10,521 nt of DNA from JALYUA01 sp039931865 (GTDB lineage: Bacteria > Acidobacteriota > Thermoanaerobaculia > UBA5066 > Gp7-AA6). Positions 1 to 6,885 of the stretch are shown here, in pieces; position 1 is the first letter of the stretch; the number at the start of each line of letters is the position of its first letter. A model generated the notes under the pieces. The model was given only the letters and a program-made list of their open reading frames with translations, was not told where the DNA came from and did not search any database. The stretch covers positions 1 to 10,521 of the forward strand of contig JBDTRB010000114.1 in assembly GCA_039931865.1 (NCBI GenBank), written 5' to 3'. The position numbers and the translations under genes are program-made.

Positions 1-39
1 GGCCGGCGGTCGAGGCCGCATCCGGCCGAGCCGCCGGCC
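1..39 (-). terminator. GC-rich hairpin downstream of the small exported-protein gene
   Basis: Positions 1-9 (GGCCGGCGG) are perfectly complementary to 31-39 (CCGCCGGCC), and inside this stem 14-18 pairs with 23-27 around a 4-base loop. It lies 15 bases beyond the stop codon of the leftward gene, where a terminator would be expected. The window ends at base 1, so I cannot see whether a T-tract follows. It could equally be a transcript-stabilising structure or a chance product of high GC. Confidence 0.35.
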
Positions 40-41
40 GG

Positions 42-66
42 TGCCGTTCGCCGTCAGCGAACGGCA
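42..66 (-). terminator. Perfect 10-bp hairpin with the stop codon in its loop
   Basis: Bases 42-51 (TGCCGTTCGC) are the exact reverse complement of 57-66 (GCGAACGGCA), with a 5-base loop at 52-56. The stop codon of the leftward gene (54-56) lies in that loop, and the last codons form one arm. No T-tract follows on the minus strand, so it is not a canonical intrinsic terminator. Together with the hairpin at 1-39 it makes a tandem structured 3' end. Confidence 0.45.
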
Positions 67-479
67 GCTCCCGCAGTGAGCGAAGGCGACGGAGGCGCCG
101 CGATACGAATCGTCATCGCAATGTGCCGCGTGTCCTTGTCGAGATACCGGAGCATGACCGACTTCCCGATCTTCAGGTCTCCCCCGCTGATCTTGGTGGC
201 CGCGGTCCAGACGAGAGAGGTCTCGCGCCCCGCAGCGTCGCGGACGGAAAGAATTTTCTTGGCGGGGTCGAGACCGGAGACCCGGCCCGAAAGTGGAACT
301 CCGTGCGCTCTGACGCGCACCGCGGGGGTTCTGACCGTCACGGCCGTGCGGGTCGTGGCGGGTCGCGGCGAAACGCCGGGCGGGCGCGGCCGGGCGGCCG
401 GTGAAATGGCCTGCGCCTCGAGGAGAGAAAGCGAGACGAGGCCCGCGAGGAGGACCACTGCGAAATTGCGCCTGCTCAT
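54..479 (-). CDS. Small exported protein with a DUF5666-like beta-rich domain
   Basis: This is a 141-residue protein of unknown function. Residues 1-24 form a signal peptide: MSRRN, a hydrophobic stretch AVVLLAGLVSLSLL, then a likely cut after EAQA. A Pro/Arg/Thr-rich linker follows (about 25-60). Residues 63-126 have the spacing of small OB-like domains of the DUF5666 sort: SGRVSGLD, then LSVRDAAGRE, then LKIGKSVMLRY, then IAMTIRI. Proteins with this pattern are usually periplasmic and mostly uncharacterised; the family link is pattern-based. I chose the ATG at 477-479 because a signal peptide starts there and a GAGGG ribosome site (484-488) sits 4 bases upstream. The frame stays open to 731, but that extension is arginine-rich and lies over the M20 gene. 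It is downstream of the M20 gene on the same strand, with an 89-bp gap holding a hairpin, so co-transcription is possible but not clear. Confidence 0.72.
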   Translation of the reverse strand: MSRRNFAVVLLAGLVSLSLLEAQAISPAARPRPPGVSPRPATTRTAVTVRTPAVRVRAHGVPLSGRVSGLDPAKKILSVRDAAGRETSLVWTAATKISGGDLKIGKSVMLRYLDKDTRHIAMTIRIAAPPSPSLTAGAAVR

Positions 480-514
480 CGAGCCCTCATTCGGTCTGCA
501 GCCTAAGAGAGAGC

Positions 515-533
515 GAGTGAACGGAGAGTGAAC
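515..533. repeat. Direct repeat of GAGTGAAC, 11-bp period
   Basis: GAGTGAAC occurs at 515-522 and again at 526-533, so the copies are spaced by about one helical turn. They lie 36-54 bases upstream of the ATG of the small exported-protein gene. Such same-face half-sites can be an operator, but with two copies of 8 bases this may be chance. No clear -10 or -35 box is visible with it. Confidence 0.3.
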
Positions 534-541
534 CGCCCGCC

Positions 542-560
542 TCGCCGTCCCAGACGGCGA
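542..560 (-). terminator. Hairpin just after the M20 gene stop
   Basis: TCGCCGT (542-548) pairs with ACGGCGA (554-560) around a 5-base loop, 8 bases past the stop codon of the leftward M20 gene (569-571). No T-run follows, so it may be a weak or Rho-assisted terminator, or an mRNA 3'-end stabiliser within an operon. Its position directly behind the stop argues for a 3'-end role. Confidence 0.4.
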
Positions 561-568
561 AGACTGCA

Positions 569-1618
569 TCACCCCGAGGGCTCCAGAAATTCCCGTCCCT
601 CTCGCAACAGGCCCGCGATCAGCGCCCCGTAAAGGCCGGCTGCCTCTTTGACGGAGGCGATCTCCACCCGCTCGTCCGCGGCGTGCGCATGAGCGATCTC
701 GCCGGGGCCGACGAGCAGAGGGATGCCCCACCGGTCGAGCAGCGGCAGGTCGCAGGCGAAGGAAACGATCTCGCCCGCCGGCGCTCCCCGGGGCCTGCGA
801 AACGCGATCTTTTCGGAGCGGTAGGGAACCGTGATCTCGCCCCGGCCCCGGGCCGCCTTCTCGAAGCGCGAGAGGACGGCAACGGTGGCCGCTCCGGTGC
901 GCACCAGAATTTCCGCGCGGCCGCGCTCCGCGACGACGTTTGGAGCGGTACCGGCCTCGATGACACCCACGTTTACGGTGGTGTCTCCGAACACGGGATC
1001 CTCGGGAACCACAATCGCGCGAATCTCCGCCAGGAAGTCGAGAAGCGGATCAACGGCTGACCGCGCTCCCGCCGAGGCGGAAAGCGACGAGTGGGCGGCG
1101 ACGCCGCGCGTTTCGATCGCGATTCTCAGACACCCCTTCGACCCGCCCACGAAGCGGTTGCCGGTCGGCTCTCCGCCGACGAGAAACTCGGCCGCGCGGG
1201 GCTGCGCGTTGGCGGCGAGCGCGCCGTCGGAGCCCCGCTCTTCGCCCACCAGCAGCAGGAGCCCCGCGTCGCGGCTTCGCGCGGGCAGTCGCTCCAGCGC
1301 GACGATCATTGCGGCGAGGCTTCCCTTCGCGTCGCAGGCGCCCCGCGCGAACAGGACTCCGTTTTCCTTCAGCGGCTCGAAAAACGGCGGAACGGTATCG
1401 GCGTGAGTGGAAAGGACCACCCGCGGAATGGCGCCTCGCGACGCGAACAGGTTCCGGCGGCCGGGAGAGACCGCGATCGACTCGCATTCCCAGCCCGCGG
1501 CCCGGAGGCGGCGCTCGACGAACGCGACCACGTCTGCTTCCGCTCCGGTGACAGACGGGATCGCGACGAGCGCCTCGAGAAGCTCCCCTGCGCCGCCGGC
1601 AGGATCGGCCGGGCTCAC
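569..1618 (-). CDS. M20-family metallohydrolase (ArgE/DapE/LysK-like deacylase)
   Basis: A 349-residue cytoplasmic zinc amidohydrolase of peptidase family M20, which removes N-acyl groups or cuts short peptides. The di-zinc site is complete. H72 and D74 lie in STHADTVPP, D96 in RGACDAKGS, E126-E127 in VGEERG, E150 in GGEPTG, and H312 in the GPGEIAHAHAADE block. H176 in AAHSS matches the conserved lid-domain histidine. There is no signal peptide. The GPG...HAHxxDE ending points to the ArgE/LysK/DapE branch. The length (349) suits LysK-type enzymes, which release lysine or ornithine from the LysW carrier, slightly better than ArgE (about 380), but the substrate cannot be fixed. The start is a GTG at 1616-1618 with no good ribosome site; a second GTG 8 bases upstream is out of frame. 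The gene diverges from the amidohydrolase at 1703 across 84 bp, which must hold both promoters. Confidence 0.88.
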   Translation of the reverse strand: MSPADPAGGAGELLEALVAIPSVTGAEADVVAFVERRLRAAGWECESIAVSPGRRNLFASRGAIPRVVLSTHADTVPPFFEPLKENGVLFARGACDAKGSLAAMIVALERLPARSRDAGLLLLVGEERGSDGALAANAQPRAAEFLVGGEPTGNRFVGGSKGCLRIAIETRGVAAHSSLSASAGARSAVDPLLDFLAEIRAIVVPEDPVFGDTTVNVGVIEAGTAPNVVAERGRAEILVRTGAATVAVLSRFEKAARGRGEITVPYRSEKIAFRRPRGAPAGEIVSFACDLPLLDRWGIPLLVGPGEIAHAHAADERVEIASVKEAAGLYGALIAGLLREGREFLEPSG

Positions 1619-1702
1619 GGGCTCACGGAGGGCGCGCGAAGGGCGGGCGATCTCAACGGAGCCCCGGATGCGGCACGCACCGGAGAATCATAGACTCACC
1701 GC

Positions 1703-3409
1703 ATGCGAAAACTTTTCTTCGGGGTCGCGGCTCTCGCAGCCGCCTCCATTGCCGTCTCGCTGCCTCGGACCGCCGAGCCGAACGCGGCCGCGTTCGATCT
1801 CGTCTTCGAAAACGGCCGCGTGGCCGATGGCACGGGCGCACCGGTCTTTTCCGCGGACGTCGGCGTCCGGGCGGGACGGATCGCGGCCGTAGGAAAGCTC
1901 GCGGGGCGCCCGGCGCGGCGGCGTATCGACGCGCGCGGGCTCGTCATCGCTCCGGGCTTCATCGACCTGCTGGGTCAGTCGGAATACAACGTGCTCGTCG
2001 ACCCCCGCGCGGCCTCCAAGATCACCCAGGGGATCACCACGGAAGTCACCGGCGAAGGCGAGTCCATTGCCCCGCTCGACGCGGCCGCCCTCCAGGAAGG
2101 CCGCGACACCTGGGAGAAGTACGGGGTCTGGCCCGACTGGAAGACTCTCGACGGCTACTTCCGGTCGCTCGAGCGGCGCGGCACCGCGATCAACATGGCG
2201 ACCTTCGTCGGGTCCGGCACCGTGCGGTCCATGGTCGTCGGAAAAGAGAATCGTCCCGCGACGCCCGAGGAGCTCGCGCGGATGGAGCGCATCGTCGACC
2301 AGGCGATGAGGGAAGGGGCGCTCGGCGTCTCCTCATCGCTCCAGTACATCCCGAACATCTATTCGTCCACGGAGGAGCTGATCGCGCTCGCGAAGGTCGC
2401 CGCCCGGTACGGCGGCGCCTACTTCACGCACCAGCGATCAGAGTCGGGGCGCATCGACGCGTCGCTCGACGAGGTCTTCCGGATCGCGAAGGAAGCCGGC
2501 ATCCGGACGCAGATCTGGCACCTGAAGACCGCGTACCGTCCGAACTTCGGGCGCATGCCCGCGGTGCTGAAACGTATCGAGGATGCGAGGGCTCAGGGCC
2601 TGGACGTCGCGGCCAATCAGTACCCGTACGCGCGCGCGTCGAACGGCCTGGACGCCTGTCTGCCTCCCTGGGTGCGCGAGGGCGGCCGGGACGCCCTCCT
2701 GAAACGCCTCGCGGATTCCGCCACGCGGGACCGCGTCAAGGCGGACATGGACCGCGCCACCGCCGACTGGGAGAATCAGTACGCGGGATCGGGCGGCCCC
2801 GAAGGCATCCTCGTCGCTTCGGTCCTCGCGCCGGCTTTGAAGCCGCTCGAGGGCAAGACGATTGCGGAGATCGCAAAGGACCAGCGGAAAGATCCGCGCG
2901 ACGCCTTGATCGACATCGTCGTCGCGGACCGCGCCAACACGTCCTGCATCATTTCCATCATGGACGAGGCGGATGTCCGGACGGCGCTCGCGCATCCGCT
3001 CGTCTCCTTCGGAACGGACTCCGGCGCGCACGCGACGGACGGAATTCTGTCGAAGGAAGGATCGCATCCGCGGGGGTGGGGCTCGACCGCGCGGATTCTG
3101 GGGCACTACGTCCGGGACGAGAAGGTCCTGCGGCTCGAGGAAGCCATCCGCAAAATGACGTCCTTCGCGGCCGAAGCGGCGGGGCTTCCTGATCGAGGCC
3201 TCGTAAAAGTGGGATTCGCGGCCGACCTCGCGGTCTTCGATCCGGAGAAGGTGCGGGACCTCTCGACGTTCGTCGAACCGAATCACTACAGCGAGGGATT
3301 CCCGTACGTTGCGGTCAACGGCGTTCTCGTCGTCGACAAGGGAGAGATGACCGGAAAGAGGCCAGGACGCGCCTTGCGCGGCCCCGGATACCGGGCGCCG
3401 CGCGGCTAG
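1703..3409 (+). CDS. Exported N-acyl-D-amino-acid deacylase-like amidohydrolase
   Basis: A 568-residue member of the D-aminoacylase branch of the amidohydrolase superfamily. Known relatives release D-amino acids from N-acyl-D-amino acids. Residues 1-30 are a signal peptide (MRKLFFGVAALAAASIAVSL), placing it in the periplasm or outside. The small beta domain (31-80) and ADLAVFDPEKV (507-517) with its tail ending GKRPGRALRGPG are typical of the family. Probable metal or catalytic residues are H243 (YFTHQRSES), H273 (IWHLK) and D439 (FGTDSGA). The usual HxH after PGFID is absent: residues 84-94 read PGFIDLLGQSE. The usual metal-binding Cys region reads GITTEVTGEGES (110-121), with Glu where Cys is expected. 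I recall similar LGQSE variants in other bacteria, so this looks like a subfamily rather than a decayed gene. The ATG at 1703 gives the signal peptide. GGAG at 1682-1685 is too far for a normal ribosome site, so initiation may be leaderless or non-SD. Confidence 0.87.
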   Translation: MRKLFFGVAALAAASIAVSLPRTAEPNAAAFDLVFENGRVADGTGAPVFSADVGVRAGRIAAVGKLAGRPARRRIDARGLVIAPGFIDLLGQSEYNVLVDPRAASKITQGITTEVTGEGESIAPLDAAALQEGRDTWEKYGVWPDWKTLDGYFRSLERRGTAINMATFVGSGTVRSMVVGKENRPATPEELARMERIVDQAMREGALGVSSSLQYIPNIYSSTEELIALAKVAARYGGAYFTHQRSESGRIDASLDEVFRIAKEAGIRTQIWHLKTAYRPNFGRMPAVLKRIEDARAQGLDVAANQYPYARASNGLDACLPPWVREGGRDALLKRLADSATRDRVKADMDRATADWENQYAGSGGPEGILVASVLAPALKPLEGKTIAEIAKDQRKDPRDALIDIVVADRANTSCIISIMDEADVRTALAHPLVSFGTDSGAHATDGILSKEGSHPRGWGSTARILGHYVRDEKVLRLEEAIRKMTSFAAEAAGLPDRGLVKVGFAADLAVFDPEKVRDLSTFVEPNHYSEGFPYVAVNGVLVVDKGEMTGKRPGRALRGPGYRAPRG

Positions 3410-3414
3410 TCGAT

Positions 3415-3442
3415 AGCCGGTTCGCAACTCGAAGAACCGGCT
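3415..3442 (+). terminator. Terminator-like hairpin after the amidohydrolase gene
   Basis: AGCCGGTTC (3415-3423) is the exact reverse complement of GAACCGGCT (3434-3442), giving a 9-bp stem with a 10-base loop, followed by TTCCC. It begins 6 bases after the amidohydrolase stop and ends 23 bases before the next start. The T-tract is weak, so termination may be partial. It could also fold in the leader of the fusion gene and limit its translation. Confidence 0.5.
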
Positions 3443-3465
3443 TTCCCGGACGCGTCCTTTCGCAC

Positions 3466-6400
3466 ATGACCGGCGAGCAGCAGATCTTTTACGACTCGCG
3501 TCACCGGCGGTGGCGGCGGTTCACGCGGGTTCTCTGGCTCGCGTCCGCGGTCGTGTCGGCCATTTTCGGTGCGCTCGTCGCGGCGGTTCTGGTGAACCCG
3601 GCGCTTCCGGTCATAGGCCTCCCGTCCTCGCGGGCGCTCCCCGCCGCCCGGCACGTGATCCCGTCCCCCGCGGACATGAAGCCAAGGCGGCCGCTCGAAG
3701 CTCGTCTCGCCCGTGAAAAAAAGAGATTGCGCACGGAGATCGCCGCGACACCGACTCCCGTGCGCGCGTCGGGGCAGACGGCCCCCGGCCCACGACGTGC
3801 CGTGCCTTCTCGCCTCCTCGGTTTCTACGTCAACTGGGACGACACCAGCTTCTCCTCGCTGAAGGAGAACGTGGGCCGCATCGACGAGCTCATTCCCGAA
3901 TGGCTGCATCTGGCGGACGTCCAAGGCACGCTTTCCGCCGACGATCCGACGACCACGGCGTCGGTTCTCGCCTTCCTGCGACAGGCGCGGCCCGGGCTTC
4001 CGATCGCGCCTCTCGTCAACAACTTCAATTCTCAGACGATGCAGTGGGAGTCGGCGCGCCTGGGAGCCATGCTCGCAAGCCCCGCCGCGCGCTCGGCCGC
4101 CGTAGCGGGCCTGCTCCGGTTCGTCGAGCGGCAGCGCTTTGCGGGAATCTCTGTCGACTTCGAAGCCGTCCCGCGGGAACGACATCCGGAGCTACTCGCT
4201 TTCATGCGGGAGCTGTACGCGGCGTTCCACCCCCGTGGACTGGAGGTCTCCCAGTCCGTTCCGCTCGACGACGCCGATTTCGACTATGCGGGCCTGGCCA
4301 CTTCGAACGACTTCCTGATCCTGATGGCGTACGACGAGCACACCGGCGATGGGGATGCCGGCCCGGTCGCTTCCCAGGGGTGGTATCGCAACGCTCTGGC
4401 GAAGAGGTTCCGGGAGCTGCCGCCGGAAAAGTGGGTGGTCGCAATCGGGAACTACGGTTACGACTGGCCGGTCGGGGGCGGCGCCGCGACGGAGGTCTCA
4501 TTTCAGGAGGCGCTGCGGGTCGCCCGGGATTCCGAAGGCGAAGTCGCGCTCAATCCTGAGAGCCTGAACCCCTCCTTTTCCTATCGCGACGATAAGAATC
4601 GGCTTCGGCGCGTCTGGTTCCTGAACGCCCTGACCGCGTTCAACCAGATCGTCGAGGCGTCCGGCCGTAGCCCCCGCGGATTCGCGCTCTGGCGGCTCGG
4701 GTCCGAGGACCCGTCGATCTGGCAGGTTTTCGCCCGGCGGGCGGCCCTCGGACGCGACGCCGCCATGGACCTTCGCGCGCTCCACTATGGATACGACATC
4801 GACTACGAGGGCGTCGGAGAGGTCCTTCGCGTCACGGCCACGCCCGCCGACGGCGTGCGCGAGGTGGACTTCGACTCCCGCTCCGGCCTGATCGTTGGGG
4901 AGCGGCTTCGCTCCTACCCCTCTCCCTACGTCATCACGCGCTGGGGAGGAACGCCCCCAACGCGGCGTATCGCGCTCACCTTCGATGACGGACCGGATCC
5001 CTCCGCCACGCCGGCGATCCTCGACATTCTTCGCCGCGAGCACGTGCGCGCCACATTTTTCGTCATCGGATTGAACGCCGACCGATATCCCGGGCTCCTC
5101 GCGCGCATAGACGCCGAGGGTCACGAAATCGGCAATCACACCTTCACGCATCCGAACATCGCCATGATCCGGGAGCGACAACTGTCCCTCGAAGTCAACG
5201 CGACGGAGCGGCTGTTCGAGAGCCGGCTCGGCCGGGGGTCCGTGCTTTTCCGGCCTCCCTATGCCGAAGACGTCGAGCCCGAAACGCCCGCGCAGGTCCG
5301 ACCCCTTCTGTTCACGAGCGGCCGCGGCTACTACACGATCGGGATGCAGATCGATCCCGGCGACTGGAAAACCCCTGGTGTCGATCGGATCGTCACCGCG
5401 ACCCTCGAGGGAGCGGACCGGGGCGACGGGAACGTCGTTCTGCTTCACGACGGCGGAGGGAACCGCTCTCAGACGGTCGCGGCCCTGCCGCGGATCATCG
5501 AGTCCCTGAGACAGCGCCGCTTTGAGCTCGTGCCGGTCTCCGACCTCATCGGGGTGACGCGTGATGCGGTCATGCCGCGGATCCCGCAGCGCGGCCGCGT
5601 GTCAGCGGCGATCGACGATGCGGCGTTCCTGCTTCTTTCGTGGGGGGCCGCGACCCTTCGATTTCTCTTCATCGCGGGAATCCTTCTCGGGATGGGGCGT
5701 CTGTCGATCGTCGGAGGACTCGCGATCGCGGGGTGGCTCCGCGGCCGGCGGAGAACTTTCCCGGGCCCGCTTCCCTCGGTCGCGGTGGTCGTGCCTGCCT
5801 ACAACGAAGAGCTGGTCGTAGTCCGAACGATTGAAGCGCTGCTCGCTTCGGACCTGCCCGGCTTCGAAATCGTCGTTGTCGACGACGGATCCACCGACCA
5901 GACGCGGGCGCGCGTCGAGGCCTCCTTCCGCGATAACATCCGCGTCCGCCTTTTTTCCTGCGCGAACGCCGGCAAAGCCTCCGCCTTGAACTACGGCATC
6001 GAACGGACCGGCGCGGAGATCGTGATCGCGCTCGACGCCGACACGCTGTTCCGCCCGGACGCCGTCAGGCTGCTCGCACGCCATTTCCAGGACCCTTCGG
6101 TCGCCGCGGTGGCCGGCAACGCGAAAGTCGGAAACCGCGTCAACCTGCTCACGAATCTCCAGGCCCTCGAATACATAACGAGTCAGAACCTCGACAGGCG
6201 CGCGTTCGAAGTGCTGAACTCCATCTCGGTGGTGCCGGGCGCGATCGGAGCCTGGCGCCGGAGCCTCGTGCTCGAGGCCGGAGGGTTTTCGGGCGAGACC
6301 CTCGCGGAGGACGCCGACCTGACTCTCGCGATCGTGCGGCGGGGATATCGGGTGCGGTACGAAGAGCGGGCGATCGCGTGGACCGAAGCGCCCGACACGG

Positions 6401-6885
6401 TCTCCGGACTGCTCAAACAGCGTTTTCGCTGGACTTTCGGCACTCTGCAGGCGGCCTGGAAGCATCTGGACACATTCCTGCGGCCCCGTTATCGGGGATT
6501 GGGGCTTTTTGCCCTGCCGAACCTTTTCGTGTTTCAGGTGCTCTTTCCTCTGATCGCGCCCGTGATGGACCTGGTGATGGTCGCTTCACTCGCGATCGCG
6601 GCGCTCGAAGGAAAACAGCATCCGGAGGCGCCGGATTCTTCCTGGAAGACGGTGCTTTTTTACTACGCGCTCTTTCTCGCCGTCGACGTGCTCGCCTCCG
6701 CACTCGCGTTTCTTCTGGAAAAGCGGGAGGACTGGCGCCTTCTCGCCTGGCTCTTCCTTCAGCGGCTCATCTACCGACCGCTTCTCTGCTACGTCGTCCT
6801 GCGCTCCGTGCTCACCGCCGTCCGGGGCCCGATCGTCGGGTGGGGCAAGCTCGAACGCAAGGCGACCGTCCGGGAGGGGAGCTAA
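3466..6885 (+). CDS. Three-domain GH18-like / NodB deacetylase / GT2 glycosyltransferase fusion
   Basis: A 1139-residue membrane protein combining three polysaccharide enzymes. After a short basic N-terminus there is one membrane segment (about 22-43) and a linker. A GH18-like domain (about 115-430) keeps D231 and the probable acid E233 in FAGISVDFEAVP, plus LMAYDEH (286-292). The first two Asp of the classical DxxDxDxE motif are replaced, as in YaaH-type members. The NodB domain (about 498-695) has TFDDGPD (D507, D508), the metal histidines H558 and H562 in NHTFTHPN, RPPYA (596-600) and LLHDGGG (H661). Hydrophobic segments about 720-757 lead into GT2 (about 770-1000): VVPAYNEE, VDDGSTD, DAD 857-859, AED ending at D949, and QRFRW 985-989, the signature of processive synthases. 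Membrane segments follow (about 1013-1045, 1062-1085, 1093-1118). The expected topology is GH18 and NodB outside, GT2 in the cytoplasm. A beta-1,4- or beta-1,6-linked GlcNAc-type polymer is the likely product (inferred). No ribosome site is seen before the ATG. Confidence 0.9.
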   Translation: MTGEQQIFYDSRHRRWRRFTRVLWLASAVVSAIFGALVAAVLVNPALPVIGLPSSRALPAARHVIPSPADMKPRRPLEARLAREKKRLRTEIAATPTPVRASGQTAPGPRRAVPSRLLGFYVNWDDTSFSSLKENVGRIDELIPEWLHLADVQGTLSADDPTTTASVLAFLRQARPGLPIAPLVNNFNSQTMQWESARLGAMLASPAARSAAVAGLLRFVERQRFAGISVDFEAVPRERHPELLAFMRELYAAFHPRGLEVSQSVPLDDADFDYAGLATSNDFLILMAYDEHTGDGDAGPVASQGWYRNALAKRFRELPPEKWVVAIGNYGYDWPVGGGAATEVSFQEALRVARDSEGEVALNPESLNPSFSYRDDKNRLRRVWFLNALTAFNQIVEASGRSPRGFALWRLGSEDPSIWQVFARRAALGRDAAMDLRALHYGYDIDYEGVGEVLRVTATPADGVREVDFDSRSGLIVGERLRSYPSPYVITRWGGTPPTRRIALTFDDGPDPSATPAILDILRREHVRATFFVIGLNADRYPGLLARIDAEGHEIGNHTFTHPNIAMIRERQLSLEVNATERLFESRLGRGSVLFRPPYAEDVEPETPAQVRPLLFTSGRGYYTIGMQIDPGDWKTPGVDRIVTATLEGADRGDGNVVLLHDGGGNRSQTVAALPRIIESLRQRRFELVPVSDLIGVTRDAVMPRIPQRGRVSAAIDDAAFLLLSWGAATLRFLFIAGILLGMGRLSIVGGLAIAGWLRGRRRTFPGPLPSVAVVVPAYNEELVVVRTIEALLASDLPGFEIVVVDDGSTDQTRARVEASFRDNIRVRLFSCANAGKASALNYGIERTGAEIVIALDADTLFRPDAVRLLARHFQDPSVAAVAGNAKVGNRVNLLTNLQALEYITSQNLDRRAFEVLNSISVVPGAIGAWRRSLVLEAGGFSGETLAEDADLTLAIVRRGYRVRYEERAIAWTEAPDTVSGLLKQRFRWTFGTLQAAWKHLDTFLRPRYRGLGLFALPNLFVFQVLFPLIAPVMDLVMVASLAIAALEGKQHPEAPDSSWKTVLFYYALFLAVDVLASALAFLLEKREDWRLLAWLFLQRLIYRPLLCYVVLRSVLTAVRGPIVGWGKLERKATVREGS

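Noticed and set aside
480..731. Longer start for the small exported protein at 731
   Set aside because: The extension is Arg-rich, overlaps the M20 gene on the same strand and would hide the signal peptide; the ATG at 479 has its own ribosome site.
1619..1702. A sigma-70 promoter for the amidohydrolase using TAGACT at 1691-1696
   Set aside because: No matching -35 box lies at the right distance, and the -10-like hexamer is too close to the ATG unless the mRNA is leaderless.
2438..3427. Long minus-strand open frame (329 codons) opposite the amidohydrolase
   Set aside because: It lies antisense to a gene with clear motifs, is very rich in Arg and has no recognisable domain. High GC makes long antisense frames common.
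4498..5448. Minus-strand open frame (316 codons) opposite the fusion gene
   Set aside because: It is antisense to the GH18/NodB region, with a low-complexity Arg/Gly/Asp composition and no motif.
5602..6465. Minus-strand open frame (287 codons) opposite the GT2 domain
   Set aside because: The opposite strand encodes a well-supported GT2 domain; this frame shows no domain and looks like a GC-driven shadow.
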